DNA from: Pogostemon cablin
Lineage: Eukaryota; Streptophyta; Magnoliopsida; Lamiales; Lamiaceae
Length of the DNA: 64,000 nucleotides
Assembly (NCBI GenBank): GCA_023678885.1
Contig: JAHCLQ010000812.1
Location: 79,920-143,919, forward strand
Direction: 5' to 3'
The notes beneath the pieces are model-generated. The model saw nothing but the letters and a program-made list of their open reading frames with translations, was not told the DNA's origin and made no database searches. This document shows positions 38,391 to 49,100 of this stretch, piece by piece. The first letter of the stretch is position 1, and every line of letters starts with the position of its first letter. The position numbers were made by a program, and so were the translations under genes.

Positions 38391-41300
38391 TCAAGAAGAG
38401 AAGGTGTCAACGTATACCAACTCCCTTTGAGAGGGAGAATGGTAATGCTTAACCCTATGACCATTGACAATAAAAGAATTTCCATCCGATCCCTCAAGCA
38501 TTAAAGATCCATTCTCTCTAACTTCAATCACCTTGTATGGACCGGTCCATTTTGAACGAAGCTTTCCGGGAAACAGTTTCAATCTAGAATTAAACAAAAG
38601 TACTCTATCCCCCGGTATAAACTCCTTTGCTTTGATTCTTTCATCATGCCATCGTTTCAGCTTCTCCTTGACAATTTGTGAGTTTGAATATGCTTCCTCA
38701 CGAAATTCCTCAAGTTCAATCAATTGAAGGCATCTTTTCTTTCCCGATTCTTTCTCCTCAAGATTTAACTTCCTCAATGCCCATAAAGCCTTGTGTTCTA
38801 TTTCAACCGGAAGATGACATGCTTTCCCATAGACAAGTTTATACGGAGACAAACCAAGAGTGGTCTTGTACGCCGTTCGATAAGCCCAAAGCGCATCATC
38901 TAGCTTAGAAGACCAATCCTTCCTATTCCCCTTTACTGTCTTCTCAAGAACAAGCTTTACTTGCCTATTTGATACCTCCGCCAAACCATTTGTTTGCGGA
39001 TGATAAGGTGTTGACACCTTGTGCTTAACTCCATAGCTTCTCAAAAGCTTTTCAATGATCTTGTTAATGAAATGAGTCCCTTGATCGCTAATGATTGCTT
39101 TTGGTACTCCAAACCTTGCAAAAATGTTCTTCTTCAAGAAAGCTTTAACAACTAGAGCATCATTTGTTCTTGTAGGAATTGCTTCTACCCATTTAGACAC
39201 ATAGTCTACCGCAAGCAAAATGTAAAGAAAACCATTGGAAGACGGAAATGGGCCCATGAAGTCCATCCCCCAAACGTCAAACACTTCAACTTCAAAGATG
39301 TTCTTCATAGGCATCTCATCTCTTTGTCCAATACTTCCAATTCTTTGGCATCTATCACACTCCTTGACGTATTCTTTGCAATCTTTGAACAATGTTGGCC
39401 AAAACAATCCCGACTGTAAGATCTTAGCTCCCGTCTTTTGAAACCCAAAGTGTCCTCCACATGGTAAACTATGGCACATCTCCATGACACTTAGTTTTTC
39501 TTCCTCCGGAATACACCTCCGTATGATACCATCCGGACAATGCTTAAACAACAAAGGATCATCCCAAAAATATTCTTTAACATCATGGTAGAACTTTTTC
39601 CTTTTTGACTCGGTGAGATGGTCCGGCTTGATACCACACGCTAAGTAATTTACCAAATCCGCGTACCACGGTCTTCCGGTCTCACACAAAGTGTACATCC
39701 GATGAAAATCCACTTGAAGTATCTCTTCATCCGGGAACATATCATTTATGAGCTCCATGGTTCCTTTTTCATCAACATTCTCCAATCGTGACAAGTGGTC
39801 GGCTATGACATTTTCGACTCCCTTCTTATCACGTATCTCAACATCAAACTCCTGCAACAAAAGAACCCAACGAATTAGTCTTGGTTTGGCATCCTTTTTA
39901 CTCATCAAATACCTAATGGCAGCATGATCCGTATAGACAATGGTTTTCGTGCCAACTAAGTATGGACGAAATTTTTCAAAAGCATAGACTACGGAAAGAA
40001 ACTCCTTTTCCGTTGTGGTGTAATTCTTTTGATTTGCATTGAACGTCTTTGATGCATAATAGATAGCTCGAAATTTCTTCTCTCGCACTTGTCCAAGCAC
40101 TACTCCCAAAGCACTATCACTTGCATCACAATGGAGTTCAAAGGGCTTGCTCCAATCGGGAGAGACAAGGATTGGTGAAGAAATCAAAGCTTCCTTTAAC
40201 ACCCTAAAAGCATCAAGACATTCATCATTAAATTCAAATGGAGTATCTTTCTCAAGCAATTTACACAAAGGTTTGGCAATATTAGAAAAATTCTTTATAA
40301 AACGTCGATAGAAACCGGCGTGACCAAGAAACGATCTAACCCCTTTTTCGTTTTTAGGAGGGGGAAGATGTTCAATGGCTACAACCTTCGCTCTATCAAC
40401 TCTCAAACCTTTTTCGGAGATATGATGACCAAGTACGATACCCTCTTGAACCATAAAGTGACATTTTTCCCAATTCAAGACGAGGTTCGTATCTTGACAT
40501 CGCTGCAAGACCATGGACAAATTAGTTAAGCATATATCAAATGAAGATCCAAACACAGAGAAATCATCCATAAAAACTTCCATCACATTTTCAATCAATC
40601 CTCCAAAAATAGCCATCATACAACGTTGAAAGGTGGCGGGCGCATTGCATAACCCAAAAGGCAATTTATGGAAAGCGAATGTGCCGTACGGACAAGTAAA
40701 AGTTGTTTTCTCTTGATCCTCGGGGGCTATCATGATTTGGTTATACCCCGAGTATCCATCTAGAAAACAATAATACTTGTATCCCGCCAACCTATCAAGC
40801 ATTTGATCAATAAAAGGCAAAGGGAAATGATCCTTATGAGTATTGTCATTAAGTTTTCTATAATCACAACAAACTCTCCACCCCGTTTTCACCCTTGTTG
40901 CAAGTTCTTCATCAAATTCCGTTTTAACAATGGTTAACCCTCCTTTCTTAGCCACAACATGCAAAGGACTTACATGAGGACTATCACTAATGGCATAAAC
41001 AATTTTAGCATCCAACCATTTTAAAACTTCTTTTCTAACAACTTCTTGCATAATAGGATTCAAACGTCTTTGAGGTTGTATACATGATTTGTTCTCATCA
41101 ATCAACCTTATGTGATGCATGCAAATTGTAGGACTAATTCCCTTCAAATCATCCAAACTCCACCCTATAGCACTCTTATGATCTCTAAGTACTCTCAACA
41201 ATTTATCAAGTTCTAAAGGAGAAAGGGATGATGATACTATTACCGGAAATGTCTTCTCGTCCCCCAAATATGCATACCTAAGGTGATCGGGTAGAGGCTT

Positions 41301-44267
41301 CAATTCTTCCTTTCCTTTATCAACCTTTGACTCTTCAATCTCCATCTCTAATGGAAGGTATTCCCTCTTTCCATAGTATGCCAACTTTGCTTCACCCTCT
41401 TGCATTTCCCTACAAGCATTCAATTCATGTAAACAATCATTAATATCGTCATCTTCCAAACAATGAACAGAATGATTAGAGTTTAAAGATAAAGTAAGAG
41501 AATGGCTTATGCTCATTTCAAGAGGATCTTTAGCTAAGATGAATGGTAGGTTCTCTTCAACAACTTCATCAATCATGTCGATCCTTCTACATTCTTCTTT
41601 CTCATTTGGATATCTCATAGCACTCTTCAACGAGAAAACCACCTCTTCCTCATTTACTCTCAACTTCAACTCCCCTTTTTGTACATCAATTAAAGCTCTT
41701 CCCGTTGCTAAAAATGGACGCCCCAATATCAATGGAACATTTGCATCCTCGTCCATATCAAGCACTACAAAATCAACCGGGAATATAAACTTTCCAACCT
41801 TGACTAACACATCCTCCACTATTCCTCTAGGGTAGGTTAAAGACCTATCCGCTAATTGCAATGTAACGGATGTAGGTTTCACTTCCCCTATACCAAGTTT
41901 CTTGAAAATGGACATAGGCATCAAGTTAATACTTGCCCCAAGATCACAAAGAGCTTTATGAACCTCACTCTTGCCCATTTCGCATGTAATAACAAAACTC
42001 CCCAGATCTTTGAGCTTTGGCGGCAACTTCCTTTGAATTATTGCACTACACTCCTCCGTCAAGTTGACGGTCTCATTCTCTATCAAGCTCCTCTTCCTTG
42101 ACATAATGTCCTTCAAAAACTTCGCATAGTGAGGCATTTGTTTCAAAGCATCCGCAAAGGGTATATTAATGTGGATTTTCTTGAAAATTTCCAAAAACTT
42201 TGCAAACTTTTCATCCAAGCCTTTCTTCAAAAATCGATGTGGAAAAGGAATAGGTACTTGTGTTTTTGGAATTCCCCAACTATCCCTTTCCACTTCAATT
42301 TCTTCCTCTTTCTTTTTCATCGCCTTGGTTCTTTCCCATTTCTTTTCAACAACCTTGTTATCAATCAATTCTGGTTCCTCATTCAATTTATCTTCAACTT
42401 CACTTTCAACATCGATTTCTTCTTCAACCAAGGTTTTCTCCATTTCCTTCTCTTCCACCTTATCATCTTCTAATGGCATAGATGGTCCATCATAATTTGT
42501 TCCACTTCTCAAGGTAATTGCCTTGCATTGTTCCTTTGGGTTCACAATGGTAGTGGAAGGAAATTTTCCTTTCTCATTAGCACTCATTGAGCTCGCCATT
42601 TGACTAAATGAATACTCCAAGGCTTTGAGTTTTCTATCACTGTTTTCCTCAATGGCTTTGAATCGTCTTTCATTTACTTCCTCAAAAGCCTTGAATTTTC
42701 TTTCAATTACTTCCTCTTGATTTTTGTTGGAAGCAATCAATTTCTCAAGAAGTTCTTCGGTAGTCGCCTTCCCTTCATTATTTGGCGCTTTAGCTCCCGG
42801 ATGATACCCCGGAGGATAAGCAATCGCATTACTTGGGTTTGCATAAGAAAAATTATCTTGCCTCCTTGGTTGTTGTGGATAAGAACTTCCGCTTCCTTGG
42901 CTAGTGAACCCTCCTTGCCTTGGTTGATGTTGTGAATGTGAACTTCCACTACTTTGAGCGTTGAATCCCCCTTGCCTTTGTGGATAACTTCCTTGATTTT
43001 GATTGAAATTACCTTGGTAATTGTTTTGATAATTACCTTGATAATTTCTTCCTTGCATATAAGACACATCCTCAACACGGGGCATAGAGTTGGTCCATTG
43101 TTCACCATTCACAGCATTCGGAGGTAGCACACCTTGCTCGACTTGTAGCCCCTCAACCATATTCACTCCTTGATTGTTCATACTTTGATTCAAGCTCATT
43201 TGTTTAACAACTTCCGCCACTATCTTTTCCATGCTTAGCATACTTGGTTCAACACTTACACTCTTCACACTAAACTGTTGTCCTTTATCATAGCTTTCAA
43301 AACCATAGCTTCCACTAACTCTCTCCGATGGCCATTGATAAACATTTGTAGCAATCTCATCAAAAATTCGAATAGCCCTTTCCGGAGTTACACCTAGTAC
43401 GGATCCTCCTGCCGAGGCATCAACAAGCACTCTTTGTCCGTTCACAAGTCCTTGATAGAAAAATCCAACTTGTTGATTCTCCGGGAAGCCATGTTGTGGA
43501 CACTTGCGTAGCATTTCTTTGAATCTTTCCCACGCTTCATAAAAACTCTCTTGAGGCATTTGTTTGAATTGCGTGATCAAGCTCTTCATTTGAAGCGTCT
43601 TAGAAGGTGGAAAGTATTTGTTCAAAAACATTTGCGCTAGCTCATCCCAAGTGTTGCACGTACAGGGAGTAAGAGTGGAGAGCCATGTTCTTGCTCTATC
43701 CCTCAAAGAAAATGGGAATAGCCTCATCTTTATGCAATCCTCGCTCACTCCGTTCATCTTTACTGTGTTGGCAATCTCCACAAACTGAGCTAGATGAGCG
43801 TTAGGATCTTCATTCGGAGCTCCACCAAACTGTTGCTCTCTCACCAATGAAATCAAGCCCATTTTAAACTCAAAATTGTTAGCATGAATTGGTGGTCCCA
43901 TCATTTGTGGAATTGCCCTTGGCATGAAGAAGTCCCGTATCACTCTTTGATCATTTTGAACTCCATGTTGAACCGGAGGTGGAGGTGGTGGCACATAAGC
44001 TTGTTGTTGAGGAGGATAAGGTTGTTGAAAACCTTGTTGAATCATCGCTTGTTGCACAAGTTGTTGAATATAAGCTTGATTGTTTATAGCTCCATGATTT
44101 TGATAGGCTTGTGGAGGAGGATTCTCATTGAATTGATGTGCGTTGTCATGCACGTTCATATTGTGTCCTCCTTCCCCATCATGCTCTATCCCAACACGAT
44201 TGTCTCCTTGAAAATTCTCCATTGAATTACTATTTTTGGTTTTGTTCTCTCTTCTCTTTCTCCTCAA
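38391..44267 (-). CDS. gag-pol: Gag-Pol polyprotein of the Athila-like element, 1958 aa, intact
   Basis: One uninterrupted ORF encodes the capsid protein and all retrotransposition enzymes. Gag: a Q/P-rich N-terminus and a retrotransposon gag domain at about 150-275; no CCHC zinc knuckle is seen. A coiled coil (about 503-560), the motif AITLRSG (583-589) and an acidic linker follow. Protease: aspartic motif CDLGAS with D775 and LILGRPFL (846-853). Reverse transcriptase: about 1075-1290, catalytic D1170 (FLDGYSGYNQ) and FMDD (D1234, D1235; M replaces the more usual V in the YVDD-type box). RNase H: D1381, E1420, D1447, D1490. Integrase: zinc finger H1599, H1606, C1637, C1640, catalytic D1669, D1728, E1764 (D,D-35-E), and a C-terminal GPY motif (KWTGPY, 1906-1911); no chromodomain after it. 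Every catalytic residue expected is present. The start at 44267 is the most upstream ATG, about 190 nt from the PBS; Met16 (44222) is a possible alternative. The single frame implies no frameshift between gag and pol, and cleavage by its own protease. Confidence 0.96.
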   Translation of the reverse strand: MRRKRRENKTKNSNSMENFQGDNRVGIEHDGEGGHNMNVHDNAHQFNENPPPQAYQNHGAINNQAYIQQLVQQAMIQQGFQQPYPPQQQAYVPPPPPPVQHGVQNDQRVIRDFFMPRAIPQMMGPPIHANNFEFKMGLISLVREQQFGGAPNEDPNAHLAQFVEIANTVKMNGVSEDCIKMRLFPFSLRDRARTWLSTLTPCTCNTWDELAQMFLNKYFPPSKTLQMKSLITQFKQMPQESFYEAWERFKEMLRKCPQHGFPENQQVGFFYQGLVNGQRVLVDASAGGSVLGVTPERAIRIFDEIATNVYQWPSERVSGSYGFESYDKGQQFSVKSVSVEPSMLSMEKIVAEVVKQMSLNQSMNNQGVNMVEGLQVEQGVLPPNAVNGEQWTNSMPRVEDVSYMQGRNYQGNYQNNYQGNFNQNQGSYPQRQGGFNAQSSGSSHSQHQPRQGGFTSQGSGSSYPQQPRRQDNFSYANPSNAIAYPPGYHPGAKAPNNEGKATTEELLEKLIASNKNQEEVIERKFKAFEEVNERRFKAIEENSDRKLKALEYSFSQMASSMSANEKGKFPSTTIVNPKEQCKAITLRSGTNYDGPSMPLEDDKVEEKEMEKTLVEEEIDVESEVEDKLNEEPELIDNKVVEKKWERTKAMKKKEEEIEVERDSWGIPKTQVPIPFPHRFLKKGLDEKFAKFLEIFKKIHINIPFADALKQMPHYAKFLKDIMSRKRSLIENETVNLTEECSAIIQRKLPPKLKDLGSFVITCEMGKSEVHKALCDLGASINLMPMSIFKKLGIGEVKPTSVTLQLADRSLTYPRGIVEDVLVKVGKFIFPVDFVVLDMDEDANVPLILGRPFLATGRALIDVQKGELKLRVNEEEVVFSLKSAMRYPNEKEECRRIDMIDEVVEENLPFILAKDPLEMSISHSLTLSLNSNHSVHCLEDDDINDCLHELNACREMQEGEAKLAYYGKREYLPLEMEIEESKVDKGKEELKPLPDHLRYAYLGDEKTFPVIVSSSLSPLELDKLLRVLRDHKSAIGWSLDDLKGISPTICMHHIRLIDENKSCIQPQRRLNPIMQEVVRKEVLKWLDAKIVYAISDSPHVSPLHVVAKKGGLTIVKTEFDEELATRVKTGWRVCCDYRKLNDNTHKDHFPLPFIDQMLDRLAGYKYYCFLDGYSGYNQIMIAPEDQEKTTFTCPYGTFAFHKLPFGLCNAPATFQRCMMAIFGGLIENVMEVFMDDFSVFGSSFDICLTNLSMVLQRCQDTNLVLNWEKCHFMVQEGIVLGHHISEKGLRVDRAKVVAIEHLPPPKNEKGVRSFLGHAGFYRRFIKNFSNIAKPLCKLLEKDTPFEFNDECLDAFRVLKEALISSPILVSPDWSKPFELHCDASDSALGVVLGQVREKKFRAIYYASKTFNANQKNYTTTEKEFLSVVYAFEKFRPYLVGTKTIVYTDHAAIRYLMSKKDAKPRLIRWVLLLQEFDVEIRDKKGVENVIADHLSRLENVDEKGTMELINDMFPDEEILQVDFHRMYTLCETGRPWYADLVNYLACGIKPDHLTESKRKKFYHDVKEYFWDDPLLFKHCPDGIIRRCIPEEEKLSVMEMCHSLPCGGHFGFQKTGAKILQSGLFWPTLFKDCKEYVKECDRCQRIGSIGQRDEMPMKNIFEVEVFDVWGMDFMGPFPSSNGFLYILLAVDYVSKWVEAIPTRTNDALVVKAFLKKNIFARFGVPKAIISDQGTHFINKIIEKLLRSYGVKHKVSTPYHPQTNGLAEVSNRQVKLVLEKTVKGNRKDWSSKLDDALWAYRTAYKTTLGLSPYKLVYGKACHLPVEIEHKALWALRKLNLEEKESGKKRCLQLIELEEFREEAYSNSQIVKEKLKRWHDERIKAKEFIPGDRVLLFNSRLKLFPGKLRSKWTGPYKVIEVRENGSLMLEGSDGNSFIVNGHRVKHYHSPSQRELVYVDTFSS

Positions 44268-44457
44268 AGTGTTTTCAAGCTCTAAATCAATTGGTTCGAC
44301 TTACTTCCCTTTTGACCTCGTTTGCATACACCTTCAAGACAAGAAAAATTAGAACAAATTTTCACAAAGCAAATACAAGTAATAAATACAAGAAAATAAA
44401 TGTCTCTAGTAAGATCGCTTTAAACGTTCCTTCTTTAAGCTACTAGCAACCGTTACC
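44268..44457 (-). other. Untranslated leader between the PBS and gag-pol
   Basis: About 190 nt on the minus strand, presumably holding packaging and dimerisation signals. Two donor-like sequences are visible: GAG|GTAACG right after the PBS, and GAAG|GTGTATGC near 44331. Either could produce a spliced RNA for the downstream ORF. No ORF is seen. Confidence 0.6.
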
Positions 44458-44475
44458 TCCCCGGCAACGGCGCCA
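44458..44475 (-). other. Primer-binding site complementary to tRNA-Asp
   Basis: The minus strand reads TGGCGCCGTTGCCGGGGA two bases after the 5' LTR end. The plus strand therefore equals the 3' end of plant tRNA-Asp(GUC) including the CCA tail (TCCCCGGCAACGGCGCCA), all 18 positions matching the tRNA as I know it. tRNA-Asp priming is typical of Athila-type elements. Confidence 0.93.
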
Positions 44476-45557
44476 TTTGATTAGCCATAACTTGTAGTCG
44501 GGTTGACCAATTCAAGAATTTATCGAACCACAGGGAGGTCGATACTAGCACTTAAGCGATATCACGTTTATCACGATTTTATAGAGACGAATCATAGATG
44601 GATGGTTTGGGTAACAAGTAATTAAATGAAAGTAGACAAACAATAATCCAATGACAAGATAAAAATGATGAATGAGTGGTTTTCCAAATTAAGTAGAAGT
44701 GAGATTAACAACACTAATGAAGTGGTAACTTATGGATTCATGCATTAAACTCATATGTATCAAGGGTTAAGACTAAGGGCCAACACTTATACCACCTAAA
44801 CTTCCTCTCGAAATGAATAGGATGTAGATCATTTGCACAATCTCAAAATAGCTCAAAGGTTGGTTCTAAATTAAACTATTCCAACTAGGTACTAAGTTCA
44901 ATTATAGAATCCCTTCATATAATCAATTGACTTCTCAATCTAACTAATCACATGTTCCATCAAAGGGTTCTAAATAATAAAGGACTTCTCAATCACTTTA
45001 CCATCTATAATGCACATGAGGTGTTTGATGAAATGATTCACTTGACTATCCTAAGCACATAATTGATTTCTCAATCTAATCATATAATTAGAACAATCAA
45101 ACACACAAAACATCATAGATCTCAAGATATATAAGCACCAATGATAGAAAATCAAATATCCCCATCAACATATGAATTTAATTACATAGATCCACAAATT
45201 AACCAACAACCTTCATGTTGCTAATCTCACAAGGGAGATTAGCCTACAATCTTCATAAGATCCATAACATAGACATTATAATTCTTACAAATCATGATAA
45301 ACTAAAGAATTAACACAAAATTGGAATGAAAACTCCCTTGGAAATGGATCCAATTGAATCTCCCTTCTTCCTTTGGTGATCACCCAAGCTTCCTTGCTTC
45401 TTCACTTGATTTGGATGGAGGAAATTATGGAGAGATGATGTAGATCTCAAAATGGATGAATGGGATGGAGAATATGGTGTGAAATCAAAGGAATGGTGTG
45501 TGAGGTGTGTGTGAACAGTAGAATTTCGGATCTCACTTAAAATGTTGAATGGATTGG

Positions 45558-45565
45558 TATTTATA
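45558..45565 (-). promoter_or_regulatory. TATA box of the 5' LTR promoter
   Basis: TATAAATA on the minus strand in the context GGGGTATAAATACC. A start site about 25-35 nt further left (roughly 45525-45535) is expected, giving a U3 of about 600 bp and an R/U5 of about 1.05 kb. The start site itself is inferred. Confidence 0.78.
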
Positions 45566-45607
45566 CCCCATGGAGACCTTCTAGAAGAATTGTAAAAAAA
45601 ATATCCT

Positions 45608-45929
45608 GTTCTGGTGCCGACACGAGTCGTGTCACGTAGCACGGGTCGTGTCATGTCAGGGCATGCGGCACACGAGTCGTTCTGCGTCGCACGGCCAAAT
45701 GGTGGCCGTGTTGAATGCCTAGACGTCGCCGCACGACCTCCGCTTACAGGCCCGTGTCTTGTACACGGGTCGTGCTCTGAACACGGGTCGTGCTCCACAA
45801 CACGACCAAATGGTGGTCGTGTTGGATAAATAGATGCCGCCGCTACGACCATTCTGGACAGGCCCGTGTCTGGCACACGGGCCGTTTTGCTGCAACACGA
45901 GCCGTGTTGCCAGTACGGCCGGCCGTGTT
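45608..45929. repeat. GC-rich palindrome cluster in the 5' LTR U3
   Basis: Same cluster as in the 3' LTR. All five LTR differences I found fall inside this 0.3-kb segment. One (45914) breaks the 14-bp palindrome CACGGCCGGCCGTG. Its place upstream of the TATA box makes it the best candidate for a cis-regulatory or silencing target of the element. Confidence 0.83.
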
Positions 45930-46134
45930 CTTGCACCTTTGTTTCTTCTTCTTTGTTTGATCTTCCTTCTTCATTTTTACTCCATTTTCACCTGTTATAT
46001 GTATGTTTAAGATCATTCTCACACATTCCTATGAAAATACATAACACCACCAAAATACACAAAAATACGGATAAAACAATACGCAAAATACACTAAAAAA
46101 GGCACTAAAATCTAGGTGAAAATAACGACAATCA

Positions 46135-46139
46135 CCAGT
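46135..46139. repeat. Target-site duplication (right), CCAGT
   Basis: It directly follows the LTR end ...ATCA and matches 32097-32101. The satellite class G monomer continues without a gap (TCTTTATTCAATGATTCG). Confidence 0.97.
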
Positions 46140-49100
46140 TCTTTATTCAATGATTCGATTAAATGAAGAGATAATAAGCCTTCAAACGTCGAATATATCA
46201 TGCATTATATGTTGTTTATCTTTTCTTAACTCATAAAGAAATGAGTTCTTCATTCAATTATTCGATTAAACAAAAAGATAATTACTCATTAGACGTCGAA
46301 TCTATCATGCATTATATGTTGTTTACCCTATCTTAACTCATAAAGAAGTGAGTTTTTTATTTAATGATTCGATTAAATGAAGTGATAATAGTCCTTAGAC
46401 GTCGAATCTATCATGCATTATATGTTGTTTATCCTTTCTTAACTCATAAGGAAACTAGTTCTTTATTCATTGATTCGATTAAACGAAGAGTTAATAAGTC
46501 TTCTAACATTTAATGTATTATGCCTTATATGTTGTTTATCCCTTCTTAACTCTTAAGGAAACATGTTCTTTATTCAATGATTCGATTAAACGAAGAGATA
46601 ATGAGTCTTCAGACATCGAATCTGTCATGCATTATATGTTGTTTATCCTTTCTTAACTCATAAACAAACGAGTTCTTTATTCAATGATTCGATTAAACGA
46701 AGAGATAATAAGTCTTTGAACATCAAATCTATCATGCATTATATGTTGTTTATCTTTTCATAACTCATAAAGAAACGAGTTTTTTATTCAATGATTCGAT
46801 TAAACGAAGAGATAATGACTCTTTAGACGTCGAATCTATCATGCATTATATATTATTTATCCTTTCTTAACTCATAAGAAAAGGAGTTTTTTATTCAATG
46901 ATTCGTTTAAACGAAGTGATAATGAGTCTTTAGATGTCGAACCTATCATGCATTATATGTTGTTTATCCTTTCTTAACTCATAAGGAAACGAGTTCTTTA
47001 TTCAATGATTCGATTAAATGAAGAGATAATAAGTCTTTAAACTTCGAATCTATCATGCATTATATGTTGTTTATCTTTTCTTAACTCAAAAAGAAATGAG
47101 TTCTTTATTCAATGATTCTATTAAACAAAGAGATAATTAATCTTTAGACGTCGAATCTATCATGCATTACATGTTGTTTATCCTTTCTTAACTCATAAAG
47201 AAGTGAGTTTTTTATTCAATGATTCGATTAAACAAAGTGATAATAGTCCTTAGACATCGAATCTATCATGCATTATATGTTGTTTATCCTTTCTTAACTC
47301 ATAAGGAAACGAGTTCTTTATTCATTGATTCGATTAAACGAAGAGATAATAAGTCTTCTAATGTCGAATCTATCATGCATTATATGTCGTTTATACTTTC
47401 TTAACTCTTAAGTAAACATGTTCTTTATTCAATGATTCTATTTAATGAAGAGATAATGAGTCTTTAGACATCGAATCTATCATGCATTATATGTTGTTTA
47501 TCCTTTCTTAACTCATAAAGAAACGAGTTCTTTATTCAATGATTCAATTAAACAAAGAGATAATAAGTCTTTGAACATCGAATCAATCATGCATTATATA
47601 TTGTTTATCTTTTCTTAACTCATAAAGAAATGAGTTTTTTATTCAATGATTCGATTAAACAAAGAGATAATGAGTCTTTAGACGTCGAATCTATCATGTA
47701 TTATATATTGTTTATCCTTTCTTAACTCATAAGGAAAGGAGTTTTTTATTCAATGATTCGTCTAAACGAAGTGATAATGAGTCTTTAGACGTCGAATCTA
47801 TCATGCATTATATGTTGTTTATCCTTTCTTAACTCATAAACAACGAGTTCTTTATTCAATGATTCGATTAAACGAAGAGATAATAAGTCTTTGAACGTCA
47901 AATCTATTAAGCATTATATGTCGTTTATCTTTACTTAACTCATAAAGAAACGAGTTTTTTATTCAATGATTCGATTAACGAAGAGATAATGAGTCTTTAG
48001 ACGTCTAATCTATCATGCATTATATGTTGTTTATCCTTTCTTAACTCATAAACAAACGAGTTCTTTATTCAATGATTCGATTAAACGAAGAGATAATAAG
48101 TCTTTGAACGTCAAATCTATCATGCATTATATGTTGTTTATCTTTTCATAACTCATAAAGAAACGAGTTTTTTATTCAATGATTCGATTAAACGAAGAGA
48201 TAATGACTCTTTATACGTCGAATCTATCATGCATTATATATTATTTATCCTTTCTTAACTCATAAGAAAAGGAGTTTTTTATTCAATAATTCGTTTTAAA
48301 CGAAGTGATAATGAGTCTTTAGATGTCGAATCTATCATGCATTATATGTTGTTTATCCTTTCTTAACTCATAAGGAAACTAGTTCTTTATTCAATGATTC
48401 GATTAAATGAAGAGATAATAAGTCTTTAAACTTCGAATCTATCATGCATTATATGTTGTTTATCTTTTCTTAACTAAAAAAGAAATGAGTTCTTTATTCA
48501 ATGATTCTATTAAACAAAGAGATAATTAATCTTTAGACGTCGAATCTATCATGCATTACATGTTGTTTATCCTTTCTTAACTCATAAAGAAGTGAGTTTT
48601 TTATTCAATGATTCGATTAAACAAAGTGATAATAGTCCTTAAACGTCGAATCTATCATGCATTATATGTTGTTTATCCTTTCTTAACTCATAAGGAAACG
48701 AGTTCTTTATTCATTGATTCGATTAAACGAAGAGATAATAAGTCTTCTAACGTTGAATCTATCATGCATTATATGTCGTTTATCTTTTCTTAACTCTTAA
48801 GTAAACATGTTCTTTATTCAATGATTCAATTTAACGAAGAGATAATGAGTCTTTAGATATCGAATCTATCATGCATTATATGTTGTTTATCCTTTCTTAA
48901 CTCATAAAGAAACGAGTTCTTTATTCAATGATTCGATTAAACAAAGAGATAATAAGTCTTTGAACGTCGAATCTATCTTGCATTATATGTTGTTTATCTT
49001 TTCTTAACTCATAAAGAAATGAGTTTTTTATTCAATGATTCGATTAAACAAAGAGATAAACACTTTAGATGTCGAATTTATCATGCATTATATACTGTTT

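Larger units (their letters stand above)
32102..46134 (-). mobile_element. Complete Athila-like Ty3/gypsy LTR retrotransposon, 14,033 bp, inserted in the satellite
   Basis: Two near-identical LTRs (32102-33757 and 44478-46134) flank a 10,720-bp internal region whose coding strand is minus, so the right LTR is the 5' LTR. Order in the element: 5' LTR, tRNA-Asp PBS, gag-pol single ORF (PR-RT-RNase H-INT, a Ty3/gypsy order), an internal PPT-like module, an extra 515-codon ORF, 3' PPT, 3' LTR. Lack of a visible chromodomain, the tRNA-Asp PBS, the large size and the extra downstream ORF fit the Athila lineage. All protein ORFs are uninterrupted, and the LTRs differ by four substitutions and one 1-bp indel. 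The copy is therefore young and possibly autonomous. The clade is assigned from family knowledge, not a database search. Confidence 0.93.
44478..46134 (-). repeat. 5' LTR of the Athila-like element (right copy), 1657 bp
   Basis: The promoter-bearing LTR: transcription runs leftwards from the TATA box at 45558-45565 into R/U5, PBS and gag. It is 1 bp longer than the 3' LTR because of an extra T at 45844. Differences relative to the 3' LTR are A at 45653, A at 45736, A at 45799 and T at 45914. The low divergence (four substitutions in about 1656 bp) indicates recent insertion. Confidence 0.96.

Noticed and set aside
41509..42495. Plus-strand ORFs of 72-114 codons opposite gag-pol
   Set aside because: Antisense shadows of the intact gag-pol reading frame, rich in Ser/Phe/Leu as expected for the complement of Glu/Lys-rich coding sequence.
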